Assembly (NCBI GenBank): GCA_017518785.1 | Contig: JAFWUA010000056.1 | Span: 1-7,778 of the forward strand | Origin: Neisseriaceae bacterium | GTDB taxonomy: Bacteria > Pseudomonadota > Gammaproteobacteria > Burkholderiales > Neisseriaceae | Reading direction: 5' to 3' | Length of the DNA stretch: 7,778 bases | In this document: positions 1 through 7,316 of the stretch, one piece after another | How positions within the stretch are numbered: the first letter of the stretch is position 1 | Layout of the letters: each line of letters opens with the position of its first letter | The notes under the pieces: generated by a model | The model's input: the letters and a program-made list of their open reading frames with translations, nothing else | The model's database searches: none | Told to the model about the DNA's origin: nothing | Translations under genes and position numbers: made by a program

Positions 1-1887
1 GTACATCAAATGGTCGGCAAAAATCACCGTATCACCCAAGCCACACAGACGGAATGACGCATTGATTAAGCGAGAAATTTCTTTTTTCTTCAATGCTTTA
101 TTAACATATTCAAACGGTAAGCCTTTGGGCAGAATTTCTGATAACAAGGCACGACCTACGGTTGTGTTGTAGCGAGTGATTTTTTCTTGAAACTCACCGT
201 ATTCGTCTTTTTGCCATTCTTTAATGCGAACGGTAATGCGTGCGGACAATTCCACTTGACGCGTACCATACGCACGATGAACTTCCTGTACATTGGCAAA
301 AATCATACCTTCGCCTTTGGCATTGATTTTGTCGCGGGTCATGTAATATAAACCCAAGACAATATCTTGCGATGGTACGATGATTGGGTCGCCATTGGCA
401 GGTGAAAGCACATTATTAGAAGCCAACATTAAGGTGCGTGCTTCCATTTGGGCTTCTAAACTTAACGGCACATGCACTGCCATTTGGTCGCCGTCAAAGT
501 CGGCGTTAAACGCCGCACACACCAAGGGGTGCAACTGAATGGCTTTACCTTCAATCAAAATCGGTTCAAATGCTTGAATACCCAGACGGTGCAAGGTTGG
601 CGCACGGTTCAGCAAAATGGGGTGTTCGCGAATGACATCTTCTAACATATCCCACACAACCGCTTCTTCTTGATCGACCATGCGTTTGGCAGATTTAATG
701 TTGCCTGTATGCCCTTTGTTTAATAATTTGAACAAAATAAACGGTTTGAACAATTCCAAAGCCATTTTTTTAGGCAAACCGCATTGGTGCAGACGCAAGT
801 AAGGACCTACGGTAATCACCGAACGACCTGAATAATCCACGCGTTTGCCTAACAGGTTTTGACGGAAACGACCGCCCTTACCTTTAATCATATCGGCAAG
901 CGATTTGAGTTGTCGTTTGTTTGCACCTGTCATGGCTTTGCCACGTCTGCCATTATCTAATAAGCTATCAACCGCTTCTTGCAACATGCGTTTTTCATTA
1001 CGCACAATGATTTCAGGTGCATGTAATTCTAATAAACGTTTTAAGCGATTGTTACGATTAATTACACGGCGATATAAGTCGTTCAAATCGGAAGTTGCAA
1101 AGCGTCCACCGTCCAAAGGTACTAATGGACGTAAATCGGGTGGTAACACAGGTAAAACGTCCATAATCATCCATTCCAATTTCATACCAGAACGATGGAA
1201 TGCTTCTAATACTTTTAAGCGTTTAGCGATTTTTTTGATTTTTGCATCTGAATTGGTGGATTCTAATTCTTGACGCAAAATATCAATTTCTTTTTTCAAA
1301 TCAAGAGTTCTTAATAAATCTCGTACCGCTTCTGCCCCCATTTGAGCATCAAATTCGCCCTCGCCGTATTCGAGAGTTTTATTGTTATACTCTTCCTCTG
1401 TAAGTAACTGACGGCGTTGCAATGATGTCATACCAGGGTCAATAACTACAAAAGCTTCAAAATACAAAATGCGTTCAATATCACGCAGGGTCATATCCAA
1501 AACCATACCCAAACGAGATGGCAGAGATTTTAAAAACCAAATATGAGCAACTGGTGCTGCTAATTCAATATGTCCCATTCTTTCACGGCGAACTTTGGAA
1601 AGAGTTACTTCCACGCCACATTTTTCGCAAGTAACACCAGCATGTTTCAAACGTTTATACTTACCGCACAAACATTCATAATCTTTAACCGGTCCAAAAA
1701 TTTTGGCACAAAACAATCCATCACGCTCTGGTTTATAAGTGCGATAGTTGATAGTTTCAGGCTTTTTAACTTCGCCGTATGACCAGCTACGAATTGTTTC
1801 CGGAGAAGCAATGCCGATTTTAATCGCATCAAACTCCTTATCATTCAGAGCTTGTAAAGGATTTGTTAAATTTTTCAAGAAGTTCAT
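1..1887 (-). CDS. rpoC: RNA polymerase beta' subunit (N-terminal part, cut by window edge)
   Basis: Catalytic largest subunit of RNA polymerase; with beta it forms the active-site cleft. The reading frame is open from the ATG at 1887 to position 1, giving 629 codons, under half of the usual length of about 1400; the rest lies outside the window. It begins MNFLKNLTNPLQALN. The N-terminal zinc ribbon is intact, with Cys72, Cys74, Cys87 and Cys90 in ECLCGKYKRLKHAGVTCEKC. The catalytic loop NADFDGDQMAVH is present, with the magnesium-binding aspartates at 463, 465 and 467. The clamp and lid region with GKGGRFRQNLLGKRVDYSGR lies before it. I see no frameshift. A Shine-Dalgarno GGAG lies 11 bases upstream of the ATG. 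In most bacteria rpoC follows rpoB closely; here a transporter gene and two hairpins separate them by 1118 bases. I see no convincing promoter of its own, so expression probably depends on read-through from upstream. Confidence 0.98.
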   Translation of the reverse strand, partial: MNFLKNLTNPLQALNDKEFDAIKIGIASPETIRSWSYGEVKKPETINYRTYKPERDGLFCAKIFGPVKDYECLCGKYKRLKHAGVTCEKCGVEVTLSKVRRERMGHIELAAPVAHIWFLKSLPSRLGMVLDMTLRDIERILYFEAFVVIDPGMTSLQRRQLLTEEEYNNKTLEYGEGEFDAQMGAEAVRDLLRTLDLKKEIDILRQELESTNSDAKIKKIAKRLKVLEAFHRSGMKLEWMIMDVLPVLPPDLRPLVPLDGGRFATSDLNDLYRRVINRNNRLKRLLELHAPEIIVRNEKRMLQEAVDSLLDNGRRGKAMTGANKRQLKSLADMIKGKGGRFRQNLLGKRVDYSGRSVITVGPYLRLHQCGLPKKMALELFKPFILFKLLNKGHTGNIKSAKRMVDQEEAVVWDMLEDVIREHPILLNRAPTLHRLGIQAFEPILIEGKAIQLHPLVCAAFNADFDGDQMAVHVPLSLEAQMEARTLMLASNNVLSPANGDPIIVPSQDIVLGLYYMTRDKINAKGEGMIFANVQEVHRAYGTRQVELSARITVRIKEWQKDEYGEFQEKITRYNTTVGRALLSEILPKGLPFEYVNKALKKKEISRLINASFRLCGLGDTVIFADHLMY

Positions 1888-1898
1888 TGTCAATTTCA

Positions 1899-1902
1899 CT
1901 CC
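1899..1902 (-). promoter_or_regulatory. Ribosome binding site of rpoC
   Basis: The minus strand reads GGAG, 11 bases before the ATG at 1887. It sits 7 bases beyond the foot of the hairpin at 1910-1966, so the hairpin could fold in the leader without covering the site. Confidence 0.6.
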
Positions 1903-1909
1903 GTAATGC

Positions 1910-1966
1910 TTTCCGGCAGACTATTTGATAATAAACAGACATATAATTTAAATAGTCTGCCGGAAA
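1910..1966. repeat. Inverted pair of DUS-like 12-mers upstream of rpoC
   Basis: The word AGTCTGCCGGAA occurs at 1954-1965 and its reverse complement at 1911-1922. With the flanking bases they form a perfect 17-base-pair stem (1910-1926 with 1950-1966) around an AT-rich spacer of 23 bases. Neither strand has a T-run directly after the stem, so it is not a standard intrinsic terminator. That fits the need for transcription to continue into rpoC. The arms match those of the hairpin at 2949-3001, while the spacer differs. Paired uptake sequences are common between genes in Neisseriaceae. The assignment as uptake sequence is inferred from similarity to known dialects and not proven here. Confidence 0.85.
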
Positions 1967-2007
1967 AGATTTAATGGGACACCAATTAAATACAAAAATC
2001 ACCTAAT
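1967..2007 (-). other. Possible degraded copy of the rpoB 3' end
   Basis: On the minus strand the bases before the hairpin resemble the last codons of rpoB. Aligned from the stop codon backwards, TAA and CAT are identical, TTG and ATT are identical, and 15 of 21 bases match over seven codons. Further back both have TTAGG, separated by one extra codon here. The copy carries an in-frame TAA, so it is not functional. The distance from the stop-like TAA to the 12-mer is the same as in rpoB. Because the region is AT-rich, chance similarity in the outer part cannot be excluded; the block 1954-1976 itself is 22/23 identical to 2989-3011. Confidence 0.35.
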
Positions 2008-2062
2008 TTTTACATAGCTTGCATTTTTCAATTTCTACATGCAAACCATAAAATCCTAAAAC

Positions 2063-2920
2063 TCAATTTTTCTGCTTATCGGATAACATTGCCAAAGCAG
2101 CAGAAGTAATTACTAAAATAATACCAATTAGGGTGGTTATGCTAATATGCTCTCGCAAATAAACAACTGCTAACAATACTCCCCAAACAGGTTCCAATGC
2201 TACAAATATTCCACTATGTGAAGCAGATGTTGTGGATAAGCCTTTATTCCATAACCATGCAGCCACAATACTACACGCTACGCCCAAATAAATAACAGCC
2301 AAAGTTCCAGAAATAGAAAAATTAATATTCCAATTATCTGTTGCCATTAGTATCAGTGGTAATCCAAATAATGTACCCAACTGAATAGTTATAGCTGTAT
2401 AAAATTTTGTATCCATAGTTTGTAAAATTTTCTTGGATAGTCTTAACCAAATTGCTACAAACCAAGTAGACATCAATACCAAAGAACATCCAAGTAAAGA
2501 AATATCACTGCTATCAGATACTCCTGCCACTAAAAACACACCAATAAATGCCAAGAAAGACAAAGCCCATACTTTTACTGTAATTATTTCTTTGAAAAAC
2601 ACTTGCCCCACAAAAGCAACCATTAAAGGTTCTAATCCTATCATCGTTGCAGCACTGGAAGCAGAAGTTAATTTCAATCCTTCAAACTGCAATAAAAAAG
2701 TAACGGGATATGTTAACAAACCTAATAATATGAGTTGTCTTAAAGTTGCTCTATCCACAGATGTTTTTTTAAGAAACGCAACTGTAATAGGTAACATTAA
2801 CAACATAGCTAATATCAAACGAAATAATACAACCAAAGCTGGGTCTGCCATTTGATACGCTATTTTTCCAGCAATAAACGATGTCCCCCAAAGAAAAGTA
2901 GCAATTAGTAAATAAAACAT
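2063..2920 (-). CDS. EamA/DMT-family transporter, inserted between rpoB and rpoC
   Basis: Predicted inner-membrane transporter of the drug/metabolite transporter superfamily, 285 residues, normal for the family. About ten hydrophobic segments are visible (roughly 2-20, 27-47, 60-79, 86-108, 115-134, 141-160, 173-193, 202-222, 234-255, 261-279). The two halves repeat each other: TSAS at 85 and LEP at 96 in the first, TSAS at 231 and LEP at 242 in the second, the expected duplicated EamA fold. Substrate is unknown; relatives export amino acids, metabolites or drugs. The ATG at 2920 is the only plausible start, since an in-frame stop lies five codons upstream and the first membrane helix begins at once. 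No good Shine-Dalgarno precedes it; a GGAAAAAG lies too far away. Sampled rows contain 19, 20 and 25 G+C per 60 bases, against 26, 29 and 32 in rows sampled from rpoB and rpoC. It has no known role in transcription and looks acquired. Confidence 0.93.
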   Translation of the reverse strand: MFYLLIATFLWGTSFIAGKIAYQMADPALVVLFRLILAMLLMLPITVAFLKKTSVDRATLRQLILLGLLTYPVTFLLQFEGLKLTSASSAATMIGLEPLMVAFVGQVFFKEIITVKVWALSFLAFIGVFLVAGVSDSSDISLLGCSLVLMSTWFVAIWLRLSKKILQTMDTKFYTAITIQLGTLFGLPLILMATDNWNINFSISGTLAVIYLGVACSIVAAWLWNKGLSTTSASHSGIFVALEPVWGVLLAVVYLREHISITTLIGIILVITSAALAMLSDKQKN

Positions 2921-2948
2921 TACATGCTTAAATTAGTAATCTTTTTCC

Positions 2949-3001
2949 TTTCCGGCAGACTAATTAACGAAATTATTCAATTAAATGTAGTCTGCCGGAA
3001 A
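2949..3001. repeat. Inverted pair of DUS-like 12-mers after rpoB
   Basis: The 12-mer AGTCTGCCGGAA lies at 2989-3000 and its reverse complement at 2950-2961. The perfect stem is 14 base pairs (2949-2962 with 2988-3001), and a single bulged base allows three more pairs. The spacer of 25 bases is AT-rich and differs from that of the hairpin at 1910-1966. The structure begins only a few bases after the rpoB stop codon. In the direction of transcription it is followed by GGAAAAAG, not by a T-run, so strong intrinsic termination is unlikely. Confidence 0.85.
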
Positions 3002-3011
3002 AGTTTTAATG
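2989..3011. repeat. Direct repeat of 23 bases, copy at rpoB end (partner at 1954-1976)
   Basis: This block spans the last codon and stop of rpoB plus the outer arm of the hairpin. It matches 1954-1976 at 22 of 23 positions, in the same orientation (only the base at 3004, T, differs from A at 1969). The two copies bracket the transporter gene. A second matching stretch of 15 bases, the other hairpin arm, lies at 1909-1923 and 2948-2962. Confidence 0.85.
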
Positions 3012-6000
3012 ACGCTCCAAGTCAATATCTAATCCTAATGAACGAATTTCCTTAACTATCACATTAAATGATTCTGGCATATTCGCTTCAATACGATAAT
3101 CACCCTTAACAACGTTTTCATACATTTTGGTGCGACCTGTGGTGTCGTCTGATTTAACCGTAAGCATTTCTTGCAAGGTATAAGATGCACCGTATGCCTC
3201 TAATGCCCACACCTCCATCTCACCGAGACGCTGACCACCAAATTGTGCTTTACCACCCAATGGTTGTTGGGTAACCAAACTGTAAGGACCAGTGGAACGA
3301 GCGTGCATTTTTTCATCAACCAAGTGGTGCAAACGTAAATAGTGTATCACACCAACCGTAACTTTGCGGTCAAATGGCTCGCCTGAACGACCATCATATA
3401 AAGTCATTTGAGTTTTGGACGCATTAAATTGTAATTTTTCGGTATGTGGATCATCGTCTGGATACGCTAAATCTAACATCGCACGAATTTCTTTTTCATG
3501 TGCACCATCAAACACAGGAGAGGCAAAAGTCATTCCTCGTGATAGATTTCGTGCCATTGCAAGAATTTCTTCATCGCTTAATGATGCCAAGTCTTCTTTA
3601 TGTCCGTGTTTATTGTAGATTTTTTCCAAGAACTGACGAATTTCTTTTACTTTTGTCTGTTCAGCAAGCATGCGATTAATACGTTCACCAATACCTTTGG
3701 CTGCCCAACCTAAATGCACTTCCAAAATTTGTCCGATATTCATACGGCTTGGTACGCCTAACGGATTTAATACAATATCCACTGGACGACCATCTGCCAT
3801 ATAAGGCATATCTTCCACAGGGGCAATTTTGGATACCACACCTTTGTTACCGTGTCGACCTGCCATCTTGTCGCCTGCTTGCAAGCGACGCTTAATGGCA
3901 ATAAACACTTTCACCATTTTTTGCACACCAGGTTGCAACTCATCACCTTGTGTGAGTTTTTTCTTCTTGATTTCGTATAATTCATCACATTCGGCAGCTT
4001 TTTGCTCTAAATTGTTTTTCATCAACTCTAATTGACGAGCCAAATCTTCATCACTCATACGAATATCAAACCAATCATATTTAGATGGTAATTCATCTAA
4101 ATATTCTTTGGTAACCTTCGCACCTTTGGCTAATTTCAATGGACCACCATTAGCTTTTTGTCCTACAATCATGCGTTCAATACGGTCAAATGCATCATTT
4201 TTGAAAATACGCAATTGGTCATTCAAGTCTTTACGATAACGCTCTAATTCAGCATTAATAATCGATTGAGCACGCCTATCGCGTTGAATACCTTCACGAG
4301 TAAATACTTGTACATCAATAACCGTACCACTCATGCCCGTTGGCATACGCAAAGAAGTATCTTTTACATCAGATGCTTTTTCACCAAAAATTGCACGCAA
4401 CAATTTTTCTTCTGGAGTAAGTTGGGTTTCGCCTTTGGGAGTTACTTTACCTACCAATACATCGCCTGCTTCCACTTCTGCACCGATATACACAATGCCT
4501 GATTCGTCTAAACGACTTTGCATACGTTCGGATAAATTAGGAATTTCACGAGTGATTTCTTCTGGTCCTAATTTGGTATCGCGAGCTACTACATTTAACT
4601 CTTCAATGTGAATGGATGTATAACGATCATCAGCCACTACTCTTTCAGAGATTAAAATTGAATCCTCGAAGTTGTAGCCGTTCCAAGGCATAAAGGCAAT
4701 AGTCATATTTTGACCTAATGCCAACTCGCCCAAGTCGGTTGAAGCACCGTCTGCTACTACATCGCCTTTGGCAATTTTGTCGCCTACACGTACCACGGGA
4801 CGTTGATTGATATTGGTGCTTTGGTTAGAACGAGTGAATTTCACCAAATTGTAAATATCCACACCAACTTCACCTGCTACTGCTTCATCGTCATTGACAC
4901 GCACCACAATACGGTTGGCATCTACATAATCAACTACACCACCTCGCTTGGCAACAATTGCTGTGGCAGAATCAATTGCTACTTCACGTTCAATACCTGT
5001 GCCTACTAATGGTTTTTCAGGACGCAAACAAGGCACGGCTTGGCGTTGCATGTTCGCACCCATCAAAGCACGGTTTGCGTCATCGTGTTCCAAGAACGGA
5101 ATTAAAGACGCTGCCACCGACACCACTTGACCTGTTGCCACATCCATATATTGGACGCGTTCTGGTTCAGCTAAAATGGTTTCGCCCTTTTCACGACAGG
5201 TTACTAATTCATCGATAAGTCTGCCGGAAGCATCTAATTCAGCGTTTGCTTGGGCAATTACATAACGTCCTTCTTCAATCGCCGATAAATAATCAATTTG
5301 ATCTGTTACTTTACCATCAACAACACGGCGATATGGAGTTTCCAAAAAGCCATATTCATTGGTACGTGCATAAACCGACAACGAGTTAATCAAACCGATG
5401 TTCGGACCTTCTGGGGTTTCAATCGGACATACTCGTCCATAATGCGTGGGGTGCACATCGCGTACTTCAAAACCTGCACGCTCACGAGTCAAACCACCTG
5501 GACCTAATGCCGATACACGGCGTTTGTGGGTAATTTCCGATAATGGATTGGTTTGATCCATAAATTGCGACAACTGGCTGGAACCGAAAAATTCTTTAAT
5601 CGCAGCTGACACTGGTTTAGCATTGATTAAATCGGTTGGTGTCATCTTGTCATCGGATTCTGCTTGACTTAAACGTTCTTTTACTGCACGCTCAACTCGT
5701 GCCAAACCGCTACGGAATTGATTTTCTGCTAATTCCCCAACAGAACGTACACGACGATTACCCAAGTGGTCAATATCATCAACTTCACAATGACCATTTC
5801 GCAATTCCACCAAAATAGCAATCGTAGCAACAATATCTTCAACAGATAAAACCATACCACCCTTTTCGGAAGCACCTTTCAAGGTTTCTTCCATAAGGCG
5901 TACAAACCACGCACCTGCTTTTTCTTCCATCTTATGACCATAGGTACGGGTGTTAAATTTCATACGTCCTACATTGGATAAATCATAGCTTTCTTCACTG

Positions 6001-7184
6001 AAAAACAGGCGTTGAAATAAGGCTTCAACCGCTTCTTCAGTAGAAGGCTCACCTGGACGCATCATGCGATAAATTGCAATGCGTGCATTATTTTTATCGG
6101 TAGTATCATCAACTCGCAAAGTGTTGGCTATATAAGCACCTTGATCTAATTCATTTACAAACAATGTAGAAATTTTCTTAACATCATATGTATCTAATTT
6201 TACTAATAATTCTTCGGTAATTTCTTCACCAGCAACGGCAATTACCTCACCATTTTCAGGATTAACTACATCAGATGCCAAAATTTTTCGCAATAGAATG
6301 TCTGCATCAACATCAATTTTTGTAATTTTAGCGTTTTCAATATCTCGTACATTTTTAGCTGTAATCCGTTTTCCTTTGGCGACAATTACATTACCATCTT
6401 TATCGGCAATATCAGCACGAGCGATTTCGCCTTTTAAACGAGAAAAGATTAACTTGGTTTGAATGCCTTTTTTGCTTAAATGAAATTCTTCAAAATCGTA
6501 GAACATTTCCAAAATTTGCTCTACGGTATAACCCAAAGCTTTTAGCAAAATGGTTACCGGCATTTTACGGCGACGGTCAATCCGGAAATATAAGCAATCT
6601 TTGGGATCAAATTCAAAATCTAACCACGAGCCACGATAAGGAATAATACGAGCAGAAAACAATAATTTACCAGATGAATGGGTTTTACCCTTATCATGTT
6701 CAAAGAATACACCAGGTGAACGGTGTAACTGCGATACAACTACACGTTCTGTACCGTTGATGATGAACGAACCCGATGGTGTCATTAATGGAATTTCACC
6801 CATGTATACATCATTTTCTCGTATTTCTTTGATTTTTTCGGTATTAGAATCTTTATCCAATAATACCAATTGAATACGTGCTTTTAGAGGTGCTGCGTAT
6901 GTAATTCCACGCAATTGGCATTCTGGAATTTCAAACGCAGGCTCTCCTAAAACGTAATGCACAAATTCAAGCCTTGAATGACCATTATGACTTACTATTG
7001 GAAACACCGCATTAAATGCTGCCTGTAAGCCTTGATCTGTACGTTTATCAAACGGAACATCATTTTGTAAAAACGTTGCATAAGAATCTAATTGAGTTGC
7101 CAATAAAAATGGCACTTCCAATACATTGGTGCGTTTAGCAAAACTTTTGCGAATACGTTTTTTTTCAGTAACAGAATAAGTCAT
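3006..7184 (-). CDS. rpoB: RNA polymerase beta subunit
   Basis: Second-largest subunit of RNA polymerase; it binds the incoming nucleotides and RNA and is the rifampicin target. The protein has 1392 residues, the length I recall for Neisseria RpoB. The frame is open further upstream to a TTG at 7229, but the ATG at 7184 gives the conserved start MTYSVTEKKRIRKSFAKR and has GGGGTGA four bases before it, so I chose it. Landmarks are the protrusion and lobe region, then rifampicin cluster I around 535-563 (SSQLSQFMDQTNPLSEITHKRRVSALGPGGL), the switch ETPEGPNIGLI, GDKMAGRHGNKGVVS with Lys1106 (E. coli Lys1065), and KMHARS with His1294 (E. coli His1237). The C-terminal clamp GGKAQFGGQRLGEMEVWALEAYGA is intact. 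The usual resistance positions hold wild-type Asp543, His553 and Ser558. A DUS-like word sits within the gene at 5218-5229. Confidence 0.99.
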   Translation of the reverse strand: MTYSVTEKKRIRKSFAKRTNVLEVPFLLATQLDSYATFLQNDVPFDKRTDQGLQAAFNAVFPIVSHNGHSRLEFVHYVLGEPAFEIPECQLRGITYAAPLKARIQLVLLDKDSNTEKIKEIRENDVYMGEIPLMTPSGSFIINGTERVVVSQLHRSPGVFFEHDKGKTHSSGKLLFSARIIPYRGSWLDFEFDPKDCLYFRIDRRRKMPVTILLKALGYTVEQILEMFYDFEEFHLSKKGIQTKLIFSRLKGEIARADIADKDGNVIVAKGKRITAKNVRDIENAKITKIDVDADILLRKILASDVVNPENGEVIAVAGEEITEELLVKLDTYDVKKISTLFVNELDQGAYIANTLRVDDTTDKNNARIAIYRMMRPGEPSTEEAVEALFQRLFFSEESYDLSNVGRMKFNTRTYGHKMEEKAGAWFVRLMEETLKGASEKGGMVLSVEDIVATIAILVELRNGHCEVDDIDHLGNRRVRSVGELAENQFRSGLARVERAVKERLSQAESDDKMTPTDLINAKPVSAAIKEFFGSSQLSQFMDQTNPLSEITHKRRVSALGPGGLTRERAGFEVRDVHPTHYGRVCPIETPEGPNIGLINSLSVYARTNEYGFLETPYRRVVDGKVTDQIDYLSAIEEGRYVIAQANAELDASGRLIDELVTCREKGETILAEPERVQYMDVATGQVVSVAASLIPFLEHDDANRALMGANMQRQAVPCLRPEKPLVGTGIEREVAIDSATAIVAKRGGVVDYVDANRIVVRVNDDEAVAGEVGVDIYNLVKFTRSNQSTNINQRPVVRVGDKIAKGDVVADGASTDLGELALGQNMTIAFMPWNGYNFEDSILISERVVADDRYTSIHIEELNVVARDTKLGPEEITREIPNLSERMQSRLDESGIVYIGAEVEAGDVLVGKVTPKGETQLTPEEKLLRAIFGEKASDVKDTSLRMPTGMSGTVIDVQVFTREGIQRDRRAQSIINAELERYRKDLNDQLRIFKNDAFDRIERMIVGQKANGGPLKLAKGAKVTKEYLDELPSKYDWFDIRMSDEDLARQLELMKNNLEQKAAECDELYEIKKKKLTQGDELQPGVQKMVKVFIAIKRRLQAGDKMAGRHGNKGVVSKIAPVEDMPYMADGRPVDIVLNPLGVPSRMNIGQILEVHLGWAAKGIGERINRMLAEQTKVKEIRQFLEKIYNKHGHKEDLASLSDEEILAMARNLSRGMTFASPVFDGAHEKEIRAMLDLAYPDDDPHTEKLQFNASKTQMTLYDGRSGEPFDRKVTVGVIHYLRLHHLVDEKMHARSTGPYSLVTQQPLGGKAQFGGQRLGEMEVWALEAYGASYTLQEMLTVKSDDTTGRTKMYENVVKGDYRIEANMPESFNVIVKEIRSLGLDIDLERH
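5218..5229 (+). repeat. DUS-like 12-mer inside rpoB
   Basis: A single, unpaired exact copy of AGTCTGCCGGAA. On the coding strand it reads through codons for ASGRLI in the segment NAELDASGRLIDELVTC. From memory this segment varies among Neisseriaceae RpoB proteins, so a fixed uptake word could be tolerated here. An exact fifth copy of a 12-mer in 7.8 kb, in coding sequence, argues that the word is a genome-wide signal and not merely part of local hairpins. Confidence 0.75.
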
Positions 7185-7188
7185 CGAT

Positions 7189-7195
7189 TCACCCC
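7189..7195 (-). promoter_or_regulatory. Ribosome binding site that decides the rpoB start
   Basis: The minus strand reads GGGGTGA followed by ATCG and the ATG at 7184. The GGTGA part complements the 16S rRNA tail at a normal distance. No comparable site precedes the upstream in-frame TTG at 7229, which lies inside the leader hairpin. Confidence 0.8.
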
Positions 7196-7212
7196 GAGTT
7201 GGACTTGAATTT

Positions 7213-7271
7213 GAGTGTTGAATATTCAATAAACTATCTAATATAATAATTTTATTGAAGATTCAACATTC
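7213..7271 (-). other. Long hairpin in the rpoB leader, possible RNase III site
   Basis: Arms 7213-7233 and 7251-7271 are complementary over 21 positions; in the minus-strand RNA 19 pair and two are mismatched. The loop is 17 AT-rich bases. No T-run follows the second arm, so it is not a terminator. Each arm contains a short palindrome of its own (TTGAATATTCAA at 7218-7229, TTGAAGATTCAA at 7255-7266). In E. coli the rplL-rpoB spacer carries an RNase III processing site downstream of an attenuator; this stem sits in the same place and has a suitable length. Processing here is inferred. Confidence 0.65.
7238..7266 (-). promoter_or_regulatory. Weak candidate promoter for rpoB
   Basis: On the minus strand TTGAAT (7266-7261) and TATTAG (7243-7238) are separated by 17 bases, each matching four of six consensus bases. 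The region is AT-rich, so such matches are expected by chance, and the candidate overlaps the leader hairpin. I list it only because an attenuator lies just upstream and an extra promoter would bypass it. Confidence 0.2.
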
Positions 7272-7316
7272 TATTTACAAATAATAAATATTGCATATCA
7301 ACAATACTTGCATTGC

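Noticed and set aside
905..1273. Open frame of 122 codons on the plus strand
   Set aside because: Antisense to the conserved rpoC coding region, with no family resemblance.
1888..1909. Possible similarity between the rpoC leader and the transporter leader
   Set aside because: 13 of 23 bases match including the shared ATG, which is little above chance in AT-rich sequence.
1970..1990. Small imperfect hairpin after the transporter gene, with TCTTTT following, as a terminator
   Set aside because: The stem is six A/T pairs plus two G/C pairs with a mismatch, too weak, and the T-run is interrupted and runs into the next hairpin.
2433..2855. Open frame of 140 codons on the plus strand
   Set aside because: It lies wholly antisense to the transporter gene, shows no recognisable domain and has a low-complexity composition expected from the complement of a membrane protein gene.
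1910..3001. Transposon or Correia-type element flanking the transporter
   Set aside because: No transposase, no TA target duplication and no resemblance to the Correia ends that I recall. The repeats are inverted 12-mer pairs instead.
5499..5580. Rifampicin-resistance change in RpoB
   Set aside because: The positions matching E. coli Asp516, His526 and Ser531 are unchanged. The differences seen (Thr for Asn518, Val for Ile530) look like normal family variation.
7158..7165. Run of eight A (coding strand) early in rpoB, as a phase-variable tract
   Set aside because: It encodes the conserved TEKKRIR segment, and phase variation of an essential polymerase gene is implausible.
7185..7229. Fifteen extra N-terminal codons for RpoB, starting at a TTG
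   Set aside because: The TTG lies in the leader hairpin, has no ribosome binding site, and the extra residues are absent from known RpoB starts. The ATG at 7184 has a good site and the conserved N-terminus.
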